Of a stretch of DNA of 15,915 nt, positions 6,602-14,051 are shown piece by piece. The first letter of the stretch is position 1. Every line of letters begins with the position of its first letter. The stretch spans positions 1-15,915 of the forward strand of contig JAQUEZ010000138.1 of NCBI GenBank assembly GCA_028684915.1. The letters are read 5' to 3'. Source of the DNA: Desulfobulbus sp. Its GTDB lineage: Bacteria; Desulfobacterota; Desulfobulbia; Desulfobulbales; Desulfobulbaceae. The position numbers were made by a program, and so were the translations under genes. Below the pieces are notes generated by a model. That model did not search any database. It was not told the DNA's origin and saw only the letters and a list, made by a program, of their open reading frames with translations.

Positions 6602-6844
6602 ATGGATGAGCTTTCCCCACTCCCCACATTGCCCCTAGGCCGTTACCGTCACTATAAGGGTGGTGAATACGAGGTACTGGGCGTAGCTCGCCACAGTGAA
6701 ACACTGGAGCCCCTGGTGCTGTACCGCCCACTCTACAACGAATCCGGCCTCTGGGTACGGCCTTTTTCCATGTTTATTGAACAGATTACTCTCAACGGCC
6801 GAACCCAACCACGCTTCGCGCCAGCGGTGAGCTCTATCCCCTGA
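6602..6844 (+). CDS. DUF1653 family small protein
   Basis: This 80-residue protein consists almost entirely of a DUF1653 domain: GRYRHYKGGEYEVLGVARHS at about residues 11-30, then LEPLVLYRPLY and WVRPFSMFIEQI. The family is small, soluble and of unknown function. I chose ATG 6602 because AGGAG lies 10 nt upstream and the product has the usual family length; the longer frame from a TTG at 6548 overlaps the GGEEF stop codon and adds an unrelated Pro/Ser-rich leader. It lies between the diguanylate cyclase and tex, all rightward, and may be co-transcribed with them. Confidence 0.85.
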   Translation: MDELSPLPTLPLGRYRHYKGGEYEVLGVARHSETLEPLVLYRPLYNESGLWVRPFSMFIEQITLNGRTQPRFAPAVSSIP

Positions 6845-6898
6845 CGCGCTCCCAAGACGACCGCCCTTTTCACCAACCCTTGCGTTTCTAGATAATCG

Positions 6899-9022
6899 AT
6901 GTCCGATCACGCCCAGCATATTGCCCAAGGCCTGCAGATCACCCGCAAACAGGTGGAAACCGTCACCAGTCTCCTCGATGACGGAGCCACCATTCCCTTT
7001 ATCGCCCGTTACCGCAAAGAGGCTACCGGCTCGCTTGATGAGGTGCAGCTCGCCGCCATTCGCGATCGTCGAACCGAGTTGCTCGAACTCGACAAGCGAA
7101 GGGCCTCAATCCTCAGCTCGCTTGCCGAACGCAATCTGCTTGCCGATACGTTGCAGGCCACCATCAATGCCGCCCCTGACCTTGCCGCCCTTGAGGATAT
7201 CTACCTGCCCTACCGAGCCAAACGGCGTACCCGAGCGCAAAAGGCGAGGGAAAAGGGATTGGAGCCCCTGGCGCAGATGCTCTACGCCCAGGAGCAGAAA
7301 ACGATCGATCCGGCCCGCTTTATCAATCCGGAATTGGAAGTAAACAACGAGGAAGAGGCACTGAGCGGCGCCCGCGACATCATCGCCGAATGGATCAACG
7401 AAGATGCCAAGCTGCGTGCCTGTCTGCGCGCTCTTTTCCAGCGCAAGGCCATTATCACCGCCAAGGTGGCCAAAGGCAAGGAGGAGACAGGGAGCAAGTT
7501 CCGCGACTACTTCGACTGGCAGGAACCGGTGACCAAGGTGGCCGGACACCGGCTTTTGGCCATGCTCCGCGGCGAACAGGAAAAGGTGTTGAACTTAAGT
7601 GTTCTGCCGCAGGAAGCAGATGCCCTAGACATTCTCCACCGCAACACTATCCGCAGCAGCGACTTTGCCGGGCAGCAGGTTCGCTTGGCAATGGAGGACA
7701 GCTACAAACGGTTGCTGGCACCCTCGCTTGAAAACGAGTTGCGAGGTACGCTCAAGGAGCAGGCCGACCAAGAGGCGATAACGGTTTTTGCCGACAACCT
7801 CCGCCAACTGCTGCTGGCCGCGCCGCTTGGTCCCAAACGTACCCTGGCCCTGGATCCGGGATTTCGCACCGGTGCCAAGCTGGTCTGCCTCGATCGCCAA
7901 GGGCAACTGCTCCACCACACCACCATCTACCCCACCTTATCGGCCAAACAGCAGCAGGAAGCCGGAGTAATGGTCCTTCAGCTCTGTAAACGTTTTCAGA
8001 TCGAGGCCATCGCCATCGGCAACGGCACTGCCAGCCGGGAAACCGAGACCTTTGTCCGCGCCCTGGATCTGCCGCCGGGCGTTATCATCACCATGGTCGA
8101 TGAGAGCGGGGCCTCGATCTACTCTGCCTCGGAAGTTGCGCGCCGCGAATTTCCGGAGCAAGACCTCACTGTCCGCGGTGCAGTCTCCATCGGCCGCCGC
8201 CTGCAGGATCCCTTGGCCGAACTGGTCAAGCTCGACCCCAAGGCAATCGGCGTCGGTCAGTACCAGCACGACGTTAACCAAAAGGCACTGAAACAGGGCT
8301 TAGATGACGTGGTGATCAGCTGCGTTAACCGAGTCGGGGTCGAAGTCAATAGCGCCAGCCCGGAACTGCTCGCCTTTGTCTCCGGACTGGGCGAAACGCT
8401 TGCGTCCAACATTCTCGCCTTCCGCCGTGAACAAGGTCCATTCACCGACCGCAAGCAGTTGCTCAAAGTGCCGCGCCTGGGCAAAAAGGCCTTTGAGCAG
8501 TGTGCCGGGTTCCTGCGCATCCATGACGGCGCCAACCCTCTGGACCGTTCCGGGGTCCATCCGGAGCGGTACAGGATTGTCGAACAGATGGCCAAAGACT
8601 GCGGCTGCAGCGTGGCCGAGCTGATACAAGATGCCTCACTGCGGCAGCAAATCAAGCCCGAGCGTTATGTGCAGGACGATGTCGGCCTGCCGACTCTGGA
8701 AGATATCCTGGCCGAACTCGGCAAACCCGGTCGTGATCCGCGTAATCGGTTCGAAGCCTTTGCCTTTGCCGAGGGGATTGAAAAGATGGAGGATCTGGCC
8801 GAGGGGATGTGGCTGCCCGGCATTGTCACCAATGTGACCAAGTTCGGCGCCTTTGTCGACATCGGCGTACACCAGGACGGACTGATCCATATCAGCCAGC
8901 TGGCCGACCGTTTTGTCAAGGACCCGTCCGAGGTGGTCAAGGTGCGGCAACAGGTGCAAGTGCGGGTGGTAAGCGTAGATGCGCCGCGCAAGAGGATTGC
9001 CCTGTCCCTGCGCAGCGCCTGA
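6899..9022 (+). CDS. tex: Tex, S1-domain RNA-binding transcription accessory protein
   Basis: This 707-residue protein is Tex/YhgF throughout. It has an N-terminal helical Tex domain (TIPFIARYRKEATGSLDE near residues 31-48), a YqgF/RuvC-like domain from about 315 (LALDPGFRTGAKLV), tandem helix-hairpin-helix segments around 475-545 (FVSGLGETLASNILAFR; VPRLGKKAFEQCAGFL) and a C-terminal S1 domain from about 636 to 706 (GIVTNVTKFGAFVDIGVHQD, then GLIHISQL). Tex binds nucleic acid and is linked to transcription and stress responses. E. coli YhgF is 773 residues; this version lacks the longer tail after S1, as in many Tex proteins. The ATG at 6899 begins the conserved region, but the ribosome binding site is weak, perhaps because of coupling to the upstream gene. 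Confidence 0.95.
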   Translation: MSDHAQHIAQGLQITRKQVETVTSLLDDGATIPFIARYRKEATGSLDEVQLAAIRDRRTELLELDKRRASILSSLAERNLLADTLQATINAAPDLAALEDIYLPYRAKRRTRAQKAREKGLEPLAQMLYAQEQKTIDPARFINPELEVNNEEEALSGARDIIAEWINEDAKLRACLRALFQRKAIITAKVAKGKEETGSKFRDYFDWQEPVTKVAGHRLLAMLRGEQEKVLNLSVLPQEADALDILHRNTIRSSDFAGQQVRLAMEDSYKRLLAPSLENELRGTLKEQADQEAITVFADNLRQLLLAAPLGPKRTLALDPGFRTGAKLVCLDRQGQLLHHTTIYPTLSAKQQQEAGVMVLQLCKRFQIEAIAIGNGTASRETETFVRALDLPPGVIITMVDESGASIYSASEVARREFPEQDLTVRGAVSIGRRLQDPLAELVKLDPKAIGVGQYQHDVNQKALKQGLDDVVISCVNRVGVEVNSASPELLAFVSGLGETLASNILAFRREQGPFTDRKQLLKVPRLGKKAFEQCAGFLRIHDGANPLDRSGVHPERYRIVEQMAKDCGCSVAELIQDASLRQQIKPERYVQDDVGLPTLEDILAELGKPGRDPRNRFEAFAFAEGIEKMEDLAEGMWLPGIVTNVTKFGAFVDIGVHQDGLIHISQLADRFVKDPSEVVKVRQQVQVRVVSVDAPRKRIALSLRSA

Positions 9023-9051
9023 ATCGGGCGCAGATAGCGATTTTTTTTTTT
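9015..9051 (+). terminator. Possible terminator of tex
   Basis: GCGCC (9015-9019) can pair with GGCGC (9027-9031), and an 11-T run occupies 9041-9051. The stem is short, overlaps the stop codon, and is separated from the T run by nine bases, so it is a weak candidate. The T run is also where the MITE inserted. Confidence 0.3.
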
Positions 9052-9207
9052 GCAACCGATCACGGGGGAACCCCAAAGGCACCATGTATCAACGGACCTG
9101 TCAGCGATTGCAGGGTGCCGGAGGTGCAAGGCATCGGCCTGTGCAGCGTACACCTGTACGTAAAAAGGCCGATAACACCGCAGATTCGTTGCCCCGTGAT
9201 CGCTTAC
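9052..9207 (+). mobile_element. IS66-type MITE, copy 1
   Basis: This 156-bp element begins GCAACCGATCACGGGG and ends CCCCGTGATCGCTTAC; the ends are inverted repeats with two or three mismatches. It is a close relative along its whole length of the reverse complement of 12465-12618 (I count differences at roughly one base in eight, including three small indels). The 8 bases before it are TTTTTTTT and the 8 after it TATTTTTT, a 7/8 direct repeat consistent with a decayed target duplication. No transposase is encoded. The element fills the gap between the convergent tex and PsbP-like genes, and its last base is part of the PsbP-like stop codon. Confidence 0.75.
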
Positions 9208-9794
9208 TATTTTTTAAACTGGAATGAGGTAATCAAGGCCTGGATCGATTGCTGCCAGATCTGGAAATTTTTTTCAGCCTGCTCCTGATTTTCGCCCCGG
9301 CCGCTGCAACTCACCGACCAAGTCCGCCCGGGAGTGGCGGTCATGGCTATCTGCCCGGAGAGGTATTCGTCAAATCCCAGTCGTACCCGATAGCGGGCAA
9401 CATGGGTCGGCCGTTTATCAAGCTTACCGGTTGCGGCCTTGGTCACCTTCATCTGCTCGCTATCTTGGGCCAGCACCTCCTGGAGTTCCGCCACCGTGGG
9501 CGGCTCAAGAAAGATCTGATCGATCTCGCTCTGCTTGGCCTTGACCGCCTTGGGATATTCTTTGACCATCACCGAGCACTCTGCCGCCGGGCCGTTTTCC
9601 GGGGCAACAATCTTCACCCGCATGTTCCGTATCGAGGTATGGGCGAAATGCCAAGAGGCCGGGTACTGGAAACTGAATCCGTACTGATTGTTGCTGTAAC
9701 GAGCTGTCTTTTCCGCCGCAGGTGCGACCCCAGCCCAAACTACCGACACAACGAGAAAAAAACAGAGGCGAACAACAAAGCGTATTGACGGCAT
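9207..9794 (-). CDS. Exported PsbP-like/DUF1795 hypothetical protein
   Basis: This 195-residue protein has a clear signal peptide (about residues 1-27, ending APAA) and a mature domain starting ARYSNNQYGFSFQYPASWHF. That opening is typical of PsbP-like and DUF1795-like domains in secreted bacterial proteins of unknown function. A Gln/Glu-rich C-terminal helix (RGENQEQAEKNFQIWQQSIQ) completes it. I chose the ATG at 9794, with AGGA upstream, over the ATG at 9803 and the long frame to 9899, which would add an implausible leader. The stop codon TAG uses one base of the adjoining MITE. Its promoter is visible at 9860-9888. The periplasmic location is well supported; its role is unknown. Confidence 0.7.
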   Translation of the reverse strand: MPSIRFVVRLCFFLVVSVVWAGVAPAAEKTARYSNNQYGFSFQYPASWHFAHTSIRNMRVKIVAPENGPAAECSVMVKEYPKAVKAKQSEIDQIFLEPPTVAELQEVLAQDSEQMKVTKAATGKLDKRPTHVARYRVRLGFDEYLSGQIAMTATPGRTWSVSCSGRGENQEQAEKNFQIWQQSIQALITSFQFKK

Positions 9795-9859
9795 GGTAGG
9801 CATCCTAGAAAAAATCAAAAAAGTAAAATGGCTCACCCGTTGAGCAACTCCGAGTATTG

Positions 9860-9888
9860 AATCTAGCACAATGGCACAGATCTGCCAA
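9860..9888 (-). promoter_or_regulatory. Sigma-70-type promoter for the PsbP-like gene
   Basis: Reading leftward, TTGGCA (9888-9883, 5/6 to the -35 consensus) and TAGATT (9865-9860, 4/6 to the -10 consensus) are separated by exactly 17 bp. The start codon at 9794 is about 65 bp further on. Confidence 0.45.
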
Positions 9889-9995
9889 TCGCTCTCCAAT
9901 CCCCAGGCAACGACATGACCCTTTTCCTCTCATTTGAACTTTTTTAGATTTATCCAAAGTCGATGGACTCCTACAAAATCCATCACACTCTCAAA

Positions 9996-10050
9996 GATGG
10001 CTCGATAAAAACGCTGCGACGCAGGAGGTTGAAGTTTTTATGACGCCATC
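9996..10050 (+). repeat. Dispersed stem-loop repeat, complete copy
   Basis: GATGGCTCGATAAAAAC (9996-10012) pairs with GTTTTTATGACGCCATC (10034-10050), matching at 14 of 17 positions, around a 21-nt loop that contains the palindrome CTGCGACGCAG. The loop and right arm recur at 3085-3127. This is a REP-like hairpin repeat; similar motifs are, from memory, widespread between genes in deltaproteobacterial genomes. It lies upstream of the metallo-hydrolase gene. A weak promoter-like TTGACT (10062-10067) and AACTAT (10085-10090), 17 bp apart, follows it. Confidence 0.65.
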
Positions 10051-10135
10051 AAAGTTGCCAATTGACTTTACTCTGTATTTTATCAACTATGTACGCTCCG
10101 ACTCTTTCAGTTCACACCTCCGGAGGGTTATCGTT

Positions 10136-10870
10136 ATGCGCACCATCCTTACCATCCTTTTTCTGCTCCTGTTTTCCGCCCTGAACAGCAATGCCGCCGA
10201 TGTGATCCGTCGCGATGTTATCCCTACTTCGGCCGGTGACCTAGAAATCTTCTTCATCGGCCACTCTTCCCTGATCATGACCTACCACGGCAAGGTGATT
10301 CATTTCGATCCCTACGGAAAGGTCGGCAACTACGCCACCCTGCCCCGGGCTGACCTGGTTTTCTTTACCCACAACCATGTCGATCATTTCGACCTGGAAG
10401 CCCTGCAAAAAATCCGCAAACCCGATACCATTATTATTGAGCCGCCTATCTGCGCCGAAGAGGTCCCCGACGGCTGGATCATGTCCAACGGAGAAAGCCT
10501 GCGCATCTGGGATCTTCGCATTCAGGCGGTTCCGGCCTATAATATTGTTCTCCGCCGGGAAGACGGCCAACCCTACCATCCCCGGGGCATCGGCAACGGC
10601 TACGTGATCACCTTTGCCAACCGAAGAATCTATGTTGCCGGCGACACCGAGAATATCCCCGAGATCAAGACGTTGAAAAAGATTGACTGCGCCTTCCTGC
10701 CAATGAGCCCGGATTCGACCATGACCCCGGCGATGGTCGCCGATGTGGCCCGGGCGATCAAGCCCAAGATCCTTTATCCGTACCACTACAAGGAAACGGA
10801 TCCGGAACAACTGCTGCCCCTACTCAAGGACCAACCGGAAATTGAAGTACGGATTCGACCTTTGCGGTAA
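10136..10870 (+). CDS. Exported metallo-beta-lactamase-fold hydrolase (UlaG-like)
   Basis: This 244-residue protein has an N-terminal signal peptide (about 1-21, ending NSNAA). The MBL-fold metal motif HxHxDH reads THNHVDHFD (His79, His81, Asp83, His84). A later metal aspartate is in VAGDTENIPEI, and a terminal histidine in YPYHYKETDP. The layout is that of the UlaG/UPF0173 group of Zn- or Mn-dependent hydrolases, but an exported member is less usual; the substrate cannot be inferred. ATG 10136 has CGGAGGG 8 nt upstream, which excludes the longer frame from a TTG-type start at 10040. No close operon partner is seen: the next gene starts about 200 bp on. Confidence 0.88.
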   Translation: MRTILTILFLLLFSALNSNAADVIRRDVIPTSAGDLEIFFIGHSSLIMTYHGKVIHFDPYGKVGNYATLPRADLVFFTHNHVDHFDLEALQKIRKPDTIIIEPPICAEEVPDGWIMSNGESLRIWDLRIQAVPAYNIVLRREDGQPYHPRGIGNGYVITFANRRIYVAGDTENIPEIKTLKKIDCAFLPMSPDSTMTPAMVADVARAIKPKILYPYHYKETDPEQLLPLLKDQPEIEVRIRPLR

Positions 10871-11077
10871 AACCCCCAGCTTCACCAGCTACATACCCTT
10901 GGTGGACTCGTAAACAAGTCGGATCGAATCCATTGTGTGATTAAAGGTCTGAAAGCGGTTGACCGCCTGGAGAGATGCTGCGGGCCTTTCTCTGAAGCAA
11001 TAAGAAGAAAAAGAAATCGAGCCAATCAACCATGCAGATTCTGCTTTCCTATAGATTATGATCGGTACCCATTGTCG

Positions 11078-11728
11078 ATGACCACCCAGCAAATCCCCCC
11101 TTTCACCCATGATGCATTGGCGCTGCTCTTTGCCCGGGACAACTTCCTCGCCTTCCAAAAGCCAGGCTTTGCCTCGCATTACTGGGCGCCGTTACTGGCC
11201 GCCTGCTGTGGGGCGAGCCGCAATGAGATCTTCTTTCTCTATCCCGACGATCTGGTGCAACAGCAGGGGGAATGGTGCCTCTGCCTGCGCAGTGTCGGCA
11301 GCAAAGAGGCGCAGGTGCGACAGGTGCCTTTGCATGCATGGCTGCAACAACTCGGTTTTATTGCGTTTGTCCAAAACCGCCTCGACAGCAAACCCAATGA
11401 GCGGCTTTTTAACGAGTATAAGGCAGGTCTTGAAAATGGAGGGATGCTCTTCTCCCGGGCCTTTGTCCAGTGGATCAAAACCACGGTGAGCGCATTGCCG
11501 GTCCAGCAACAGCCAATCTTTGCCGAAGATTTTCATTTTCCCTCGCTCCGCGCCCTGTTCTGGCAAGAGGCGAAACGCGCTGGTATAAGCGATGCAAACA
11601 TTGAACTGCTGCGCGACGCTCAAAATAATCCTGGCCATGCCGCTATCGAAATGGCCCGCATCGCCATCGAATTCTGCTTTCCCACCCTTCCTCCTTTTGC
11701 CGCCCTGAGAGGAGAGCATCAAAAATAA
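11078..11728 (+). CDS. Tyrosine-recombinase-like protein lacking catalytic residues
   Basis: This 216-residue protein follows the outline of a phage-type integrase catalytic domain: an opening helix PFTHDALALLFA, then YWAPLLAACCGASRNEIFFL (35-54, normally ..YTGARLNEL..), the beta-hairpin region GSKEAQVRQVPLHAWLQQLG (74-93), and FPSLRALFWQEAKRAGI (154-170, normally HSFRHTFA..L..AGV). At the usual first-Arg position there is Ser47 (an Arg follows), the HxxR box His is Pro155, and no Tyr nucleophile follows. It is therefore probably inactive as a recombinase. The N-terminal arm-binding domain is also absent. I chose ATG 11078 because the upstream frame extension has no domain character. The DUF1847 gene follows after 60 bp in the same direction. 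The fold assignment is by eye. Confidence 0.5.
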   Translation: MTTQQIPPFTHDALALLFARDNFLAFQKPGFASHYWAPLLAACCGASRNEIFFLYPDDLVQQQGEWCLCLRSVGSKEAQVRQVPLHAWLQQLGFIAFVQNRLDSKPNERLFNEYKAGLENGGMLFSRAFVQWIKTTVSALPVQQQPIFAEDFHFPSLRALFWQEAKRAGISDANIELLRDAQNNPGHAAIEMARIAIEFCFPTLPPFAALRGEHQK

Positions 11729-11788
11729 TCCTGTGACGCCCTCCTGAGAACGCCACGTTTCTTTAACCAGACACTGCGAGGTGACACC

Positions 11789-12463
11789 ATGCAACAATCC
11801 GCCCCCAACTGCGCCAAATGCTCCTTCAAACCCGATGAGCGGGTTTGCCGTACCGAAGGCGGTCGCTATCCCGAAAACTGCCCCACCATCGGTAAAGCAA
11901 ACCTCGTGGCGGTGGCGCGCGGCGAATACGAAAAAACAGAGAATGCCGAATTTGCCCGCCAGGCATCTCTCCAGGAGCGCGACGGCTACGCCAATCGCGA
12001 GCTGGGGTATGCCAAGGTGCGGCCCGCTAAACCGCGAATCGAGGAGATTTTGGATTTCATCGGCAAGATGGGGTACAAAAAAATCGGCATGGCCTTCTGT
12101 CTGGGATTACGCAACGAGGCCATGATCGTGGAACGTTTTTTCAGCAATCACGGCCTGGAAATGGCGTCGGTAATCTGCAAGGTGGGGCGAGTACCCAAAG
12201 AAGAACTGGGGCTGGGTGACCAGGATAAGGTCAGCATTTGCACCTTTGAAACCATGTGCAATCCGATCCTCCAGGCGCAGGTGCTCAACTCGGAAAAAAC
12301 CGAGTTCAACATCCTGCTTGGCCTCTGTGTCGGCCATGACTCGCTCTTCCTCAAATACGCCGAGGCCCCCTGTACCGTGCTCGCAGTTAAAGATCGAGTC
12401 ACCGGCCACAACCCGCTGGCTGCGGTGTATACGCTTGATTCCTATTACCGGGCGCTGAAATAA
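11789..12463 (+). CDS. DUF1847 family cysteine-rich protein
   Basis: This 224-residue soluble protein has an N-terminal Cys cluster (Cys8, Cys11, Cys20, Cys31) in CAKCSFKPDERVC and YPENCPTIGK, followed by an alpha/beta region with KKIGMAFCLGLRNEAMIVER and FETMCNPILQAQVLN. Near the end it has LLGLCVGHDSLFLKYAEAP and VLAVKDRVTGHNPLAAVY. These are the conserved elements of DUF1847, found mostly in anaerobes; metal binding by the cysteines is likely and the function is unknown. GAGGTGA precedes ATG 11789. The TAA stop lies inside the 8-bp target duplication created by the second MITE copy, so the element landed on the end of this gene without changing its product. Confidence 0.85.
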   Translation: MQQSAPNCAKCSFKPDERVCRTEGGRYPENCPTIGKANLVAVARGEYEKTENAEFARQASLQERDGYANRELGYAKVRPAKPRIEEILDFIGKMGYKKIGMAFCLGLRNEAMIVERFFSNHGLEMASVICKVGRVPKEELGLGDQDKVSICTFETMCNPILQAQVLNSEKTEFNILLGLCVGHDSLFLKYAEAPCTVLAVKDRVTGHNPLAAVYTLDSYYRALK

Positions 12464-12464
12464 C
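12457..12464 (+). repeat. Target-site duplication, left copy (GAAATAAC)
   Basis: GAAATAAC here is repeated exactly at 12619-12626, on the other side of the MITE. It contains the TAA stop codon of the DUF1847 gene. Confidence 0.75.
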
Positions 12465-12618
12465 GTAAGCGATCACGGGGCACCGAATCTGCGATGTTAT
12501 CGGCCTGCTTACGTAGGTGACGCTGCACAGACCGATGCCTTGCACCCTACGGCACCCTGCAATCGCTTACAGGTCCGTTGATAAACGGGGCCTTTGGGGC
12601 TCCCCCGTGAGCGGTTAC
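12465..12618 (-). mobile_element. IS66-type MITE, copy 2
   Basis: This 154-bp element begins GTAAGCGATCACGGGG and ends CCCCGTGAGCGGTTAC, so the terminal inverted repeats match at 14 of 16 positions. It is flanked by the perfect 8-bp direct repeat GAAATAAC. It is the reverse complement of copy 1 at 9052-9207. GTAA ends and 8-bp target duplications are characteristic of the IS66 family. It encodes no transposase and depends on one elsewhere. An internal inverted repeat (gtaagcgat at 12465-12473 with atcgcttac at 12562-12570) suggests a folded structure. It lies between the convergent DUF1847 and MFS genes. Confidence 0.8.
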
Positions 12619-12626
12619 GAAATAAC
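12619..12626 (+). repeat. Target-site duplication, right copy (GAAATAAC)
   Basis: Exact direct repeat of 12457-12464 immediately outside the right terminus of the MITE. Confidence 0.75.
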
Positions 12627-12645
12627 AGACAGAGGTAGAACAGAG

Positions 12646-12680
12646 AGCAAGCAGCAATCTCAGGCAGATTGTTGCTTGCT
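12646..12680 (-). terminator. Strong hairpin across the MFS stop codon
   Basis: AGCAAGCAGCAATCT (12646-12660) pairs with AGATTGTTGCTTGCT (12666-12680) at 14 of 15 positions around a 5-nt loop. The TGA stop of the leftward MFS gene (12662-12660) is in the loop and first stem base. On the minus strand the hairpin is followed by CTCTGTTCT, a pyrimidine tract rather than a clean T run. It may be a terminator or mRNA-end stabiliser. Confidence 0.45.
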
Positions 12681-14051
12681 GCCGCGACTGAGGGAGAGGA
12701 TGACGCCCAAACAGGAGAAGAAGGAAAAAGCAACCAGAGCGGTCTTCATACTGAGGATAAACCGGGGCAGGTTGGCATTGGTAACCGCCTGATCGCCCAT
12801 GAAAAGCGAGAAAACCAGGGTGATGGTGGTGAGGCTGGTGGCCATGCCCAGAGTACGCATGGCGCCGATCATGCCCGAGGCCACCCCGTACTGGCGCCGC
12901 TCGACGCTGTCCATGATCGCGGTGGTGTTGGGGGTGATGAAGATGCCGAACCCGGCGCCGATCAGCATCAGTTCCATGCCCACCAGCCAGAGCGGGGTGT
13001 GAACATCCAAGGTGATTGCCGCTAGCAGCAGCCCGGTAGCACTAATCAGCATACCGGCAGTGGCCAGTTTAGCGATCTCGATCCGATCGGCCAGGCGCCC
13101 GGCAAGGGGCGAAGTCACAACCTGCATCAATGGCTGTAACAGGAGGATGAACCCCGCCTGGCGGGCGGACAGCCCTTTGGCGTATTGGAGAAAAAGGCTC
13201 ATAAAAAAAACAATGCCAAAGGTGGCCGCATAGTTGCCCAAGGCCGCTAAACTGCTGAGGGTGAAAAAACGGTTACCGGAGAGCAGTTTGACATCCAACA
13301 GCGGACTCTGACTACGCTTCTCCATCACCAGAAATCCCCCCAGACCAACGGTACCCGCAACCAGCAAAGGCACGCCGATAAAAGCCCTCTGCATGTGGGC
13401 GGCCCCGGTCATGATGCAGCCGACACTCAGTGCATACACCACGCTGCCGAGCCAATCCATCTGCTCGCCCGACGCGTTTTTCTCGGTCTCTTTCATCCCA
13501 AAGAGGCAGGTCAGCACGGCGGCGATACCGATCGGCACCGGGGCGAGAAAAACATGCCGCCAGCCGAAGTGTTGGGTAATGTAGCCGCCGATCACCGGTC
13601 CGGTCGATAGCCCCACATAGGTACAGGCAGAGACCAGGCCTATCTTGCGCGCCCGTTGCGAGGCAGGAAAGGCGCCTGCCACCAGGGCCATGCTGCCGGA
13701 GAGCATCATCGCCGCCCCCAGCCCCTGGAAAAAACGGAGGGTGATGACCATGAAGATGCTCGATGAAAAGCCGAGCACCAGGGTGAAGGTGGTGAAAATC
13801 GCCAGGCCGATAAGGAACATGATCCGTTGGCCGACGATGTCACCCAGACGACCGAAGGTGAGCATGAACATAGCCAGGGAAAGGACATAGGTCTGCTCAA
13901 CCAGGCCGATCTGCATCGCCGAGGCACCGAGATCGCGCCCGAGCGAAGGCAGGGACACACCGATGGAGGTAAGCATGAACGGGGCCATGAACTGAGCGAT
14001 ACAGACTGTCAGCAGGATCATGGCCGATGATTTCGAAGTGGGTTGTTCCAT
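12660..14051 (-). CDS. DHA2-type MFS drug/proton antiporter
   Basis: This 463-residue, highly hydrophobic protein has about 14 membrane segments, as in the DHA2 (EmrB/QacA) drug:H+ antiporter family. Motif A is GRLGDIVGQR at about residues 67-76, between helices 2 and 3. The antiporter motif C is GLSTGPVIGG at about 147-156. The central loop (KETEKNASGEQMDW) fits the extra helix pair of DHA2 proteins. I used ATG 14051 (AGGA lies close upstream); a TTG at 14075 would add eight residues without a better ribosome binding site. No regulator or membrane-fusion partner is adjacent, so the substrate is open. The gene stands alone, and its 3' end carries a strong hairpin. Confidence 0.9.
   Translation of the reverse strand: MEQPTSKSSAMILLTVCIAQFMAPFMLTSIGVSLPSLGRDLGASAMQIGLVEQTYVLSLAMFMLTFGRLGDIVGQRIMFLIGLAIFTTFTLVLGFSSSIFMVITLRFFQGLGAAMMLSGSMALVAGAFPASQRARKIGLVSACTYVGLSTGPVIGGYITQHFGWRHVFLAPVPIGIAAVLTCLFGMKETEKNASGEQMDWLGSVVYALSVGCIMTGAAHMQRAFIGVPLLVAGTVGLGGFLVMEKRSQSPLLDVKLLSGNRFFTLSSLAALGNYAATFGIVFFMSLFLQYAKGLSARQAGFILLLQPLMQVVTSPLAGRLADRIEIAKLATAGMLISATGLLLAAITLDVHTPLWLVGMELMLIGAGFGIFITPNTTAIMDSVERRQYGVASGMIGAMRTLGMATSLTTITLVFSLFMGDQAVTNANLPRFILSMKTALVAFSFFSCLGVILSLSRGSKQQSA

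Noticed and set aside
9061..9227. Short open frames within MITE copy 1, such as one starting MYQRTCQRLQ.
   Set aside because: The same sequence in copy 2 carries indels that break the frame, so similarity is at the DNA level only.
10040..10135. Extended N-terminus of the metallo-hydrolase from a start at 10040.
   Set aside because: It lies across the hairpin repeat; the ATG at 10136 has an ideal ribosome binding site and begins a signal peptide.
10905..10940. tRNA-like 3' fragment (gtcggatcgaatcc) ahead of the recombinase-like gene, as for an integration site.
   Set aside because: The arms do not pair as a T-stem, there is no acceptor stem or anticodon arm upstream, and GGATCGAATCC is merely an imperfect palindrome.
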